The notes beneath the pieces are model-generated. The model had not been told where the DNA came from and searched no databases. It saw only the letters and a list, made by a program, of their open reading frames with translations. Shown in pieces: positions 53,301-64,000 of a DNA stretch of 64,000 bases. The position numbers were made by a program, and so were the translations under genes. The DNA is from Oasisia sp. SBJ-2009 (taxonomy: Eukaryota > Annelida > Polychaeta > Sabellida > Siboglinidae). The stretch is from the NCBI GenBank assembly GCA_964017155.1, contig OZ024863.1:44246330-44310329 (forward strand), in the 5' to 3' direction. Numbering within the stretch: the first letter of the stretch is position 1; every line of letters begins with the position of its first letter.

Positions 53301-54389
53301 ATGCGAATTTAAACACCTCCATTTATCTTGGATTTCAGTTTTTATGCCAGCCGAGCAGATCCTTAGTGGCTGAGAGAGAGCTGTAGACCTCGAACAAAGT
53401 CTATGATGACAGCTGCTATTATGTAAACCAAACTAACAATGTAGCCACCAAACAAGTCCAGGTCCACATAAACATCCTTTTTCAGCCGTAAGAGGCGTTT
53501 GTCATTTCTGGCTCGGAGACATTCCAAGCGGCAGTAAATCTACAGCCTGGCTACACCTACAGACATACAAAGTTTACTTGACTCTGTGGCGGTGTCACAT
53601 GACCAAGACGAATAGTAACAATTCACTGCATTCCTCACTTAATGGCTGGACAGCCAATGATGGTCGTCACCACAAATGTTGTTCTTCACAACAAATGTTA
53701 AAAGCGAAATCTCCTGTTTAACAGGCATAATTTGTATAATCAGAAAAAATGCCTAGATTTCTGTTAATGCCTCAGTTGAAAAGAAACCCAACTGTACAAG
53801 TATTGTTTTGAGTTGCAGTGACCAGACATCACCCACCAGAAATATTTGCTGAACAAAGAAAAGACATCAGCAAGAAGAACTAAAATCCTTTGTACAAGTA
53901 GTCTTATTATCAGAAATCGTATTCAAATGTTGTGTCTTTTGGAAAATGTGAATTGAGCAATAAACATCAGACATCTTGTGACAATGATTCTACTGACAAC
54001 TTCTATACTGCTTACTGATTTGTTTATTGACCAATCCTGAGCTTTGTTTGCAACAGACATTACCTTATTATTGATATATTGAGATCTAATTGGTTATTGG
54101 GTAAGCACTAGAAACATGTTTGACAGAGTACATAACTGACTTTGGAAATGTGTTTTATTGTTCAGTTATTTCACTGTAGCTTAAGAGCTTTTTTTTTACT
54201 TACATCAGGGATAGAAATTTATCACCTTAACACCTGCTAAAATAACACTGTCCCTGCAAAAAACAGTTTCACAAAAACATGCTCTTCTGTGGTTTCTCAT
54301 AAAACCACAGCTTATTGCTGTGGTGGTAGATTTAGATGAGTTCAAAAACAGATGAAGATGGAGATGGAGAGTCAGCCAGCTCAACAAAG
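50303..54389. other. Intergenic DNA
   Basis: A 145-codon frame that starts inside the MITE (50268) is not recognisable. 52893-53040 holds two diverged ~75-bp direct repeats (gcaagctaa-tttt...cgtcactccagcgctgtgtt against gagtcattcaggcattgtgt). Confidence 0.45.
51832..51998. repeat. Dispersed AT-rich repeat, copy B
   Basis: aactaacatgtcattttaat ... atgaatagtttgcaagttaa ... tatatatttatttattctg matches copy A at 20925-21085 in order and spacing. Confidence 0.6.
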
Positions 54390-54494
54390 ATGAGCTTGCT
54401 GAATGCATGTGTGAGGCAGTGTAAAGTACCAGAGGAATGGCAGACAGGGATAGTTATCCCACCATGGATATGGGATGGCCGGGCCACTAGGTAA
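54390..54494 (+). mobile_element. Non-LTR reverse transcriptase fragment
   Basis: The frame reads MSLLNACVRQCKVPEEWQTG then IVIPPWIWDGRATR and stop. The L-N-x-C-x-x-x-x-x-VPEEW-x-x-x-I-V-IP block is the conserved N-terminal palm motif of non-LTR reverse transcriptases. It is short and decayed, with no further domain in the flanks. Confidence 0.65.
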
Positions 54495-55671
54495 GGATGG
54501 ATGCAGGCAAACTAGCAAAGAGAGCGGAGGTGGGGAAACGCCAGGGATACATGAACACTGAACAGGCAGGGTGAAAGGAGAGAGAGGAGATAGGAAACTA
54601 ACTAAAGAAAGGAAGAAATAAGCAGACTTATACTACTGTATCTGACCATCACAAGGAACAAAGGAGGAAGAATAAGAGAGAAAATACATGGAGATAAGTG
54701 GGCAAGGAGAGGGAGGAGTGAGTGACAGGTGGAGGGGCAACAGGAACAGTGGGAACATGGGCATAGGGAGGGAGACAAGACTGGTTGGTAAGGTGTGGCT
54801 GAAGGTAGGCACAAATTAAATTATATCCACATGTAGGGAGAAATGGAAAGAATCAACACAGGGATATGAAACAATAAGTTTGATTTAATCTACCCAAAAC
54901 CCCAGATCTGTTTACTAATTAAGATAGTGCATTTTAAGGACAATGCTTACTAACTATTTTGTGCCGATAGTTTAATTTACCTGGTAAATACGTTAATATT
55001 GTCACAATTGCTAAGATTGCAGAGGCGTTCATTCATTCCTGCAATATATTTTTCAAAACATCACATTGTATTTGTAACTATTATGATGCAGGACAAACAC
55101 AGGTGGAGATGTAGTCTGAATGTTTTTCACAGTGAGTCCCTGTTCTCCAGACAACTAGACTGAAGAAGTTATGGAGCTAATGCATCTTATCATACACCAA
55201 TGTCTTCTTGGGCAATTGGCATGCCACAAATCTTGTTAACTTCCAGAGGAAATGGAAGCTTATTAATCTTCTGCGATTACTTATGCAACACAATATCCAA
55301 AGAGGTTACGATTTATTTGCTCAACACAGGACCGGTAGTCAGTATTAATAAAATATAATGATATACAGATCTACTAAATAAATACCACTATTTAGTTAGT
55401 GGTATTAGTTAGTTTAATGTTCCACAATACTGGATTTGTAAAGAATCAGAATATTTGCAATTTGGGTTATAGGTTGAATTGTTGTGTGAAAACAAGTTTT
55501 CTTGGGCAGATGAACATGATTGTAGTGTTCCAGAAAGGGAAATCTGGCAGCACTAGTACTAAAATGCCCAAAACAGTGTGTAGATAATGTCACAAAACAC
55601 TGAATGCATAAAAGATAGTTTGTTACATACATATGTTTACTCACTGTATTGTATACATACATGTAAAATTC

Positions 55672-55674
<3 letters not shown>
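54495..55674. other. Intergenic, nothing recognised
   Basis: 54500-54800 is purine-rich (GGA/GAG) without a clear period and may be more decayed retroelement sequence. The rest is AT-rich. Confidence 0.45.

Positions 55675-55720
<46 letters not shown>
55675..55720. repeat. (TA)n microsatellite
   Basis: About 22 TA units. Confidence 0.97.
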
Positions 55721-55723
<3 letters not shown>

Positions 55724-58310
55724 CATGTTTAGCCCAACTTGTATGTTGTTACAGGATTATCCTTTGGTTCACAAGTATGAGAACAAAGATTCAATCACCA
55801 TTACTACACATAATGTTTTGATGATAGCAGTACAACACTGCTGCCACATAATGGCAGATGACAAATGACCCTACCCTGATTGTATCTGCCCAACAGTCTG
55901 CAGATGCTTATGTCAAGCATCCCGATGAACATTCTGTCAACATTCTGTCATATACGATTCAGTCACAAGCCCCTCAAAGAAAACAAGCGACGACAAACCC
56001 AGTCCCTCATTTCCTTTCATTATTGTCACACAAGCCATTGACACTACCTAAAAGACAATCAGGACACAGCTGGGACGCATTTTTGCACTGGTCAACAAGG
56101 ATGTCATATTTTACCCCCACCGTTCATTGACAGCTAGGGAGTATCCCGGTTAACCTGAGATAAACCCTTACAATGTAGCCGGGTCTGATATCTCAGTCTA
56201 ACTTGTCACTTTCTTAGAACACATAAATCGTCTGCTGTTCTGCATTGCTAATATCACATTATGCAGCGGTGGCAGGGGGAGGGCTGATACCAGTTTACAT
56301 CAGCGTCCTCGCTCTTCTGGGAATAAACTCGCTCACATTTGTCTTCTATCTCCAAGCTGGTTTTGCAACAGTGGCGACTGAATTACAAGAAAACGTCACC
56401 GACAGATGGTTCCAACATTCACACAGGAGCTTGAAAATCTTAATAATAATGAGTGTCTGTAAATTATAGCCACAAGTGATGATCCCAAGACACACCATTA
56501 CGTAATACTATATGACTAATGTCCTACATTTACTGACAGCTATGTTGTGTAATAATTTGGCCATAAAAATAACTGGGTTACTAAATTGTAAAACTTTAAC
56601 TAAAGTGCATTATTGGTAATCTTGAAATGTCATTTATAAAGGTGTACCAATACTTTAAAAAAATGTTGTTGTGAATGTAAAATCCAAAGGGACAGTCAGT
56701 TAATTTAAATATCAGTCCCGTACATCATACACTTACTGATAACTACCGGTAACCCACATGTTCTCTCTAAACATTCTTCTAAACCTACAATTTAATTTCT
56801 TTTCTTGAAACTGGAAAACTTGCATATTACCAAACTGACACATTTTCATGTATGTCTGCTGTACATACACAGCATCTGAAAATACACAACACTCATTTAA
56901 CCCACTAAAAAAAATACATTCAGAAGGGTGTTAGGAAAAAACACTGCATCCTAGAGTTAGTCTACCCTGAAACGTGTACCTACAGCATTCACACAGGGTG
57001 TACAACCAGCCACCACACTCCTGGTTGATTGAATGATTGACAGCACCACATTGACAGCAATATACGTCAGAAGGCGAGACTGGGAGATAACTAGTCAGTG
57101 CAATGGTGTAATGAACTATCAGAATCATGTATGACGTGCTCCAAGTTGCTCCTGGTCAATAAATAGTAACAAAGTTACAAATTCATCTGGTCAATATGGA
57201 GGAATATAAAGCTGCCTTCTCCAAAAATATTATCGCTATAGTTGTAGTTCTCACCGGATATAGGAATTTTTATTTGGAACTTTATACGGAAGAGATTTGC
57301 CCCACTGACAAAGTGGAACAGTTTGTTTGTTCCTTCACAGGAAATACCTCCATTCTTGACCTCCAGTACACGAAGCTGTCAAACTAATTTAACATCTAAC
57401 AGGCCAGGATGGGAACCACCCTATTGAGTAGAGATAAAGTTACGGTTACATGGCTCTGGTGAATTAATGCAAATATATAGGTCTAACATAGAACATTGCC
57501 AGTAACATAGGATACATGAATTTCTGGCATTATGTGTATTATATAATTTTTTTATTATATAATATAATTAAATGAATGAACAGGCGTTTAACTTTGCTAT
57601 TTTGTGTATATACTTATTTACATTAATACCTAAAGTTACAGTATATCAAATGAAAACCTCACGAGACAAAAGCCTCCTGGTTTCGGTCAACACAATGTAA
57701 TGTTAATATAAAATAAGAGCTTAAAACGAAATACGACTCTGGTGCAGCCCATCTGTTATGAAACCTTGTTAACCTCAATTACTAAGGATGTTTATCCTGT
57801 CGTCTATCTGTCGTTTAGGGCAGATCTGATTAATGTACACACCTGACATTTCTGAAGTGGTTTACACTGGTACATCCTGTATTGAGTATTATATCGCAAG
57901 GACCGTAAGTGGAATCACCAGCCGGGTAACACAACTCAAGTACCGACTTGGTAAACAACTTTAACGAAAAAGTTGTGAGTTTCTTTTTTGTGTTATTTAT
58001 AACTTTGACGATCCTGACAAATTTGGACAGAAGTGTGGAATTCGTGTACTGCACACAGCAATCATAAATATTAATATGCAGGAACCATAAGCTCCAGAAA
58101 GCTCAAAGTTTTGACATACAGTAGTCCAATTCCAATTTGAAAGATTTAAAAGAATAATTGATCTTTTTTTATGTTTTGACGACAGCATGAATGAGATCTT
58201 TGTAATATAAAACAACCATGTAAGAGGAATGTCCATTTATATGTTATGATTACAATAGCCAAAGAATGACTTATTGTAATAACACAAACTGGCTATTATT
58301 GAAGCTGAAT
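55721..58310. other. Intergenic, nothing recognised
   Basis: No plausible exon, RNA gene or repeat. Confidence 0.5.
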
Positions 58311-58627
58311 CATAGCTTTAACCAGACCCTTCCACCTGTCATTTGGATGGGTCAAACCCGTCGTGGACTGGTTGAAATATCATTGGACAAGTAGTGGACA
58401 GGTAAAAAAAATTAAGGAGCAAATAATCTAATCTTAAAAAATAATAGATAATATTGTCAGTTGCCTTGAAATATTGGTGTGAGTGGGTGTCACGCGCGTG
58501 TTTGTGGTTTCTTTCAGGCCATAAAACACAGCTCAACTGGGCCGTGTGTACATTGTATGTGAGTTTACATCCACGTGTCCACCAAAAAAATGTGACTGGC
58601 TAAAATGTTATCTTACATAAAGCCCTT
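58311..58627 (-). mobile_element. hAT-like MITE, copy C (older, inverted)
   Basis: 317 bp in opposite orientation to copies A and B. It begins CATAGCTTTAACCAGAC and ends CTTACATAAAGCCCTT. Read on minus it contains GCCAGTCACATTTTTTTGGT and GGACACGTGGATGTAAACT, as in copies A and B. I see no exact target-site duplication, consistent with greater age. Confidence 0.75.
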
Positions 58628-61600
58628 GACTGGTGAATATGAATACCCACAAGCAAGCAGACACATTAAATAAAATACTTGAACCCGTACATCATTTAAA
58701 ATATGAGTATCTATGAGTACTTTGGGAGAACTTTGCACGTATCCTATCACTGCAGGGTTGTATATCTTATATTATGATCTTCACAGTCTGTCTCGTATGT
58801 TGTACTAAGTATGTCCTCATTGTGTGATTGAGAACTCTGGGTTGTCATGGATACTGTTTACTGACTGATTCAGATGAACAATGACCTACAGCGGTACTTG
58901 AATTACAAAAGTACTTGGGAAAATACTTTTAAAAGTACTTGTACTCATTACTCAAGAACTATGCAGGATGAAATATTCATTATTCATACTTGTACATACT
59001 CTTGGGTGCCAAATAAACAAAAATGGTGGCAAATCAGTAAAAATTGATAAGTACATAGTGCTGAGTAATAGCTTAGAGTGTCAAAACAAAACTGAACACC
59101 GCCACTTGCCAGTTCTGACCGGTTTGTTGTTTGACACTGAGGCGCTGTGCACAGAAGCTACAGTTACTTACAGTTGACAAGTAGCTGTAACAGAGGTTTG
59201 ACTAATCTGTTGATTTCATACTGAGGCCCTAAAAACTAAGGATTCCAACTGTTTCACCTGAACAGGCCAAACAAATATAACGGCCAACACATTGGAATCA
59301 AAATTTATGATTGTCAGAAGATTATGCAAATTTAGCTGTACGATTGGTGCCAGTAAGCAGTATATTGATCTGTGGATTAGCACAAGAGAAACTATTGCTC
59401 TAACAAATTATTTTGTAAGTGAACATCTCTAAACCTGATAAAGGTATTGTGCCAAATAAGGAGCATAATGGGTGGCATTAAAACATAAACAAGCATACCT
59501 GGACATTTATTAGACACATAAGAGTATCACAGTGTACCTAGTTATACTCATCACTTGAGTACTTTACTTGCCCTGACATTGGTACACATGCTAAGATATG
59601 CCTCACTACACACTGCAATTGCAGCAATGTGTGTGAATGCCAGTTGTGAACATAAATATTCCAGATTGCAATCAACTGCAAGGTTTAATGGCAGTCATCA
59701 TAGGGCACTTATGATTACAGGCCTCAGTGAATTTTCTATTACAAGTTTTTATTAAGTTATTTTTGCTATCTACTCGGTAGTCAACAACAGTCGGTGTTTG
59801 TCAGGACCAAATGCCACAAAGCAATATCAACAGGAATTATAAAATTGTTATAGCATCTCCGGATTTAACTGTTCTTCAAAGAAAAATAACAGATTTCATG
59901 ACTAAATTCCATCATAACACTGCACAACAGTGCGATGGATTAATTTGTATAATTATTGTTGTATATTATTGTATGTATAATTTATTAAATAGTAGGCTCA
60001 TTGTTGATGGCATTTTACAGAATATTAAATTTACAAAAAAACAACTAGTATAAAATTACTTTTTAATAAGTCAAACTCAGTCCTTCAAAAAAGTAATCAT
60101 CCCACAGATTAGACATTATTTTACACTATTTAACCGATGTTTACTTGAAAGTATTACTAGTATTATAAATGAAATGTTACAGAACCAAAATATTGCCACC
60201 ATCATACTCACTGTTATGTCACACCTTCTGATGTTCTGGATCAGTAACAATACAAAAGATTATGTCGTGGTCACAACAGAACTATATACCAGCTGACTGT
60301 CAATTTGATTTGACTGCTATGTAAGCGCTTTCTTTCCCAGACAAGTATCGTGCCGTACCACCAGATGGCAGTGCAACAAACCACCTCACTTCTTCCACCA
60401 ATCGGACAAGCATATTCAAAGATGTCATTGATAGTATTTTCGCATCACATTGAGATGGTAAGTCAGTCATTCTAAGTCCAGCCGGCTGAACATAGATTTC
60501 AACCCTAACACTCAGCCTGTCAGCGCACAGAAATTCCTTCCACAAAATAGTGACAGTTGTGTTATGCAAGAGTAACCAAACTCAGGCTTTACACACACAT
60601 ACATCCGCAGTGTAAAAATAGCCTATGGTAATAAAGACAGCCGCTGTCAGTGAGGGAGAATTACTGTGCTTACCCGTCACCTCGCAATGATCTTCAAATC
60701 CCCTTCACAGATCACGTTCTCCTGAGCTGCGTCAATACTGAAGTGCTATCTGCAGACATGCGCACCGCCACTGGCATTATGAAGGGAGACTACAGGCGGA
60801 TAAGCAGAGAGTAGGACACCCAGCACTTCTGATAAGACCCCTCACAGCATCAACCAGCATGTGGCGTACTGTTACCAGTATCTTATCCAGAAATTTGTAG
60901 CATTCCTACTGCCGCTGGGGCTAACAATGAAAACACATTTCTCCAGCGCCGAGTCGGCGATACCTACTTGAAACTTTGTAAATGTGAGTAAAGCTCCACT
61001 GCTGGCAAGACTTTGTTTTACACAGCAGGTTTTTCACAAGAAGCCATGATAGCCAATCGTGCCAGTTGAAAGGTCAAAGTACTGAGTGCCTCACAGCCTT
61101 ACTAGCTGTGCTTGTTTATAGAATCCCTGACAAATAGCCTGAGTTACGACCCTGTGAATGTGTTCTCTGGGCATTCAACTTGATATTGACTCTTAGCCGG
61201 GATCACGTGAGCGCAGTATGTACTTCTAACGTTATATAAATTTATTTTAAGAGCTTTATTCGCAGGTGTATGCAAGGATGGCAACCATGATGGAAATTTA
61301 ACTCGCAAGTGTTTACTAACTGAGTCACCTCCTCAAAACATTAATCCATTAGCCCAATTTAATGTCGGTAAACAGTGAGAGAACCGCACGGAAGAGATTG
61401 TGTACATTTGCTCATATGCTTAGCTGTGCCTGTCATAAGGCATACATGTGTAGATGAATGAGAATATATTTATTATAGTGATTAAGTTATCGGCTCTGTG
61501 GACCACAAGAACTGTAAATCATTTTCCACTGGCATCTCTGATGATACCAGGTACACCTGTTGATGTACGTCTGGAACTAGACACTAGATTTGTTTACACG

Positions 61601-62440
61601 AATACTAACACAGAACAACAAGTACTGGATCAAATCATACGCAAACAATTTGAGGCCACAGAACTAACTACAGTACTCTAGGAAAGCTCTACTACTTCAA
61701 CAGTGGAGTGCAATAACATTTCGACATCAACTGGAATGTTTTATGGGTCGGCTCTATGCCAATTATAGCTACTTCCCATTAAAAATACACATTTTCCCGT
61801 TTTATTAAGGTAACTACATTGTCATGTTTTATAGAGTAGAAACAAGGAATGTTTATTAAAAATCCAAATCACTGGTTGTTCTTTTTGAGCCTGACCATTG
61901 TATATCTGCTGGTCTAAAATGAGGGGTTCTTCATGAGTTCACATTTTTTGACAGTAGCTATAGTCATCATTGCTTCACACTGGTCTATGTCAAACAGGTG
62001 GACTTGCTGACCACTCCACTTTATGAAATCACAAGTTATGTAGGTTGACAAAATGTCTCAATTCAAATTGGAAAAGTTAAATGCTCTCCCTCCTGCCCCT
62101 TCTGGAACTTAAAAAGTAGATATATACAGTTGTCTTTGTGGAATCCTTTTTAGCAACTGTATTTTAACATTGTCCTTGATTATGTTCACTTGTGCTACAA
62201 ATTAAGGATGACAATTATTTCCATTACACCATGTGTTGTGATACATCAGTACTCCTAACCTGCGAAGTTGCAAAACAATATAATAATAACATCAACAATG
62301 CATGTTAAATAAAGCAACACATGATACAAATATTAATAACTTTTGTTTAACTGGGAACTAGTAAACATGTATTGTTTACAGTATTATGTAGTACAGATGT
62401 GCTTACTTGAGTCATAATCATTGTCTGAATGTCAGAAATA
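58628..62440. other. Intergenic, nothing recognised
   Basis: Short open frames at 58968, 59555, 59811, 60300 and 61454 are not recognisable. No repeats of note. Confidence 0.5.
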
Positions 62441-62450
62441 ATATTTCTCA

Positions 62451-62496
62451 CAATAAATTTTTATGTATATTATATATAAAAAATTATTGTGAGACA
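62451..62496. other. Hairpin beside the TA array
   Basis: TCTCACAATAAATTTTTATG is followed after a TATA-rich loop by its near complement AAAAAATTATTGTGAGA. Confidence 0.6.
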
Positions 62497-62499
62497 TGT

Positions 62500-62502
<3 letters not shown>

Positions 62503-62586
<84 letters not shown>

Positions 62587-62624
62587 TGAGTATATATATA
62601 TATAATTATATATATATATATATG

Positions 62625-62695
<71 letters not shown>

Positions 62696-62700
62696 ATATA
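62503..62700. repeat. (TA)n microsatellite, two blocks
   Basis: Two TA blocks separated by cacacacatgagta and atgtatgta. Confidence 0.98.
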
Positions 62701-64000
62701 AATAATTTAAATATATATTTTTAATAAAATATTCTGAATTGTTGCCTTTAGTTTAATAAAAGATATACTATTCCTCAAAAAATTAACTTAGTTTAAACTG
62801 AAGCAATAATTTACTGCTGTGATACTTAAACAATAACACCTCTTTAACTATGACTAAAACCTACTAGTGTTCTTCCTTCAACCAGCCATTGAGCTAAATG
62901 AACAATTCAACATAAACATTTACAATGTAAAGAGAAATGACTAAAGTTGTAACACAAGAAATCCCATGTTTACAGTTAACGGCAACATGGGAGACAGACA
63001 AGAATTATATGAGAACTTAAATATAGATCTTAAACAGCAAAGAATACAAATTATATACAGTGATATTATGTAAGTGTTAGTTTTTACAGTTACAGGTGTA
63101 CATTAAAAATTAATTATTATTATCAAAAGTTACAATTGTAGGGAGGGCTATACAAAATATATTTGAATATTATTAAATCAAAATATAATATAACATTATT
63201 TCATAATTGTATTGACCAGTTCAGCTGTCCAACTGGTACTATTTCAATGTTCAATCTGAATTAGTATTTTACCAGACAGAACATAACCCTGTATGTAGAT
63301 GCATAATTTCAACCACTGAGTATGGCAATAATGCATCTAGGATAGTATTCATTTTTAAAACACTAAATAAAGTAACAGAATATAACGGGCACTGTGTTAA
63401 TTGTGCAAATTAATTTATACATATTCGGCCAATAACTGTTGATTATATAATGAATCAAGTCAATAAATGACCATAAGATTTGTCATGCTTTTGATATGAA
63501 TAACAACCTGCTAAAATAATTTCTTTCTTAAACTGTTACATATTTTTTATGTATAACATGATCATTTTCAAATTTCAATTACCTCTGTAGACGTGAGGAT
63601 TTTATTATATTAAATATGCATACATTTTATAATATTTACAAATTACAATATTAAATGAGTACCCAATAATAAAAGTTATTAAAAATTAATTTAAAATTAA
63701 TCAGCAGTGCTAGCACAGGGCAGAGGGAAAGGTGTATTAACGTAGAAAGGGCTGTGTTTATTTAGACTTCAACAATTGCCTTTGTAACTATATCCAGCAC
63801 TGCCATGCCTCATAACTGTCACATAACATAATTATAGTTATTAACGCTGCCATCAGATATGTTACAATGTCAATGACCTGAATCCCTGACAGAGGGATGA
63901 CACCTGCGTTGTTCTACTATTAGTACTAGACCAGCAGTCGTGCCGCTGTAATTGTCTGGCTCCGTGTCAACCTTGAACAGTCTATTACACAATAATAAGG
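62701..64000. other. AT-rich intergenic end of window
   Basis: Nothing recognised. Confidence 0.5.

Noticed and set aside
60300..60569. 89-codon minus-strand open frame
   Set aside because: No family resemblance; it could be chance in a slightly GC-richer stretch.

Overview
This window is animal nuclear DNA: AT-rich, intron-bearing, full of microsatellites, minisatellites and transposon fragments, with no bacterial features. The central gene, the tRNA-derived SINEs with a shared central domain, the hAT-type MITEs and the non-LTR remnants fit an invertebrate, probably a lophotrochozoan and perhaps a mollusc. The species assignment is inference.

The one gene I can reconstruct with confidence lies on the minus strand between about 33.9 and 12.9 kb. 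Sixteen exons with canonical GT/AG borders join in one uninterrupted frame (3444 nt, 1147 codons plus stop, counted from the ATG at 33906). They encode a single-pass class I cytokine receptor of the gp130/LIFR/Domeless type. In order it has a signal peptide, an Ig-like D1, a two-domain cytokine-binding module (C-x9-C-x-W, then a degenerate WSxWS), three membrane-proximal FN3 domains, a transmembrane helix, a Box1-like PxP motif and a tail of about 470 residues. The tail carries a YxxQ site, a DSGxxS degron-like site and five copies of a YVxVDxxG tyrosine motif. By family knowledge it would be the ligand-binding and JAK-docking component of a JAK/STAT pathway. Interdomain introns are phase 1, as in vertebrate receptors.

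The receptor's exon borders are unusually invaded by repeats. A 41-bp minisatellite duplicates the 3' end of exon 2 and its 5' splice site 16 times. A truncated LINE ends a few bases before the splice acceptor of exon 4. A 20-bp minisatellite of about 45 copies, apparently grown from the A box of a SINE, starts about 30 bp beyond the exon 5 donor.

Left of the receptor (0-9.3 kb) are a Ser/Ala-or-Glu-rich low-complexity array, a 200-bp inverted-repeat element, a 735-bp fold-back element, a duplicated 185-bp segment followed by a (CCTTA)n block, and, at 5.0-8.5 kb, a plus-strand array of repeated exon-like modules for highly charged peptides. From 9.3 to 12.9 kb is AT-rich sequence that may be the receptor's 3' UTR and downstream flank.

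Right of the receptor (34-64 kb) I find no convincing gene. There are long simple repeats, 34-bp and 20-bp minisatellites, two reverse-transcriptase fragments, and three copies of a hAT-like MITE, two of them with perfect 8-bp target-site duplications.
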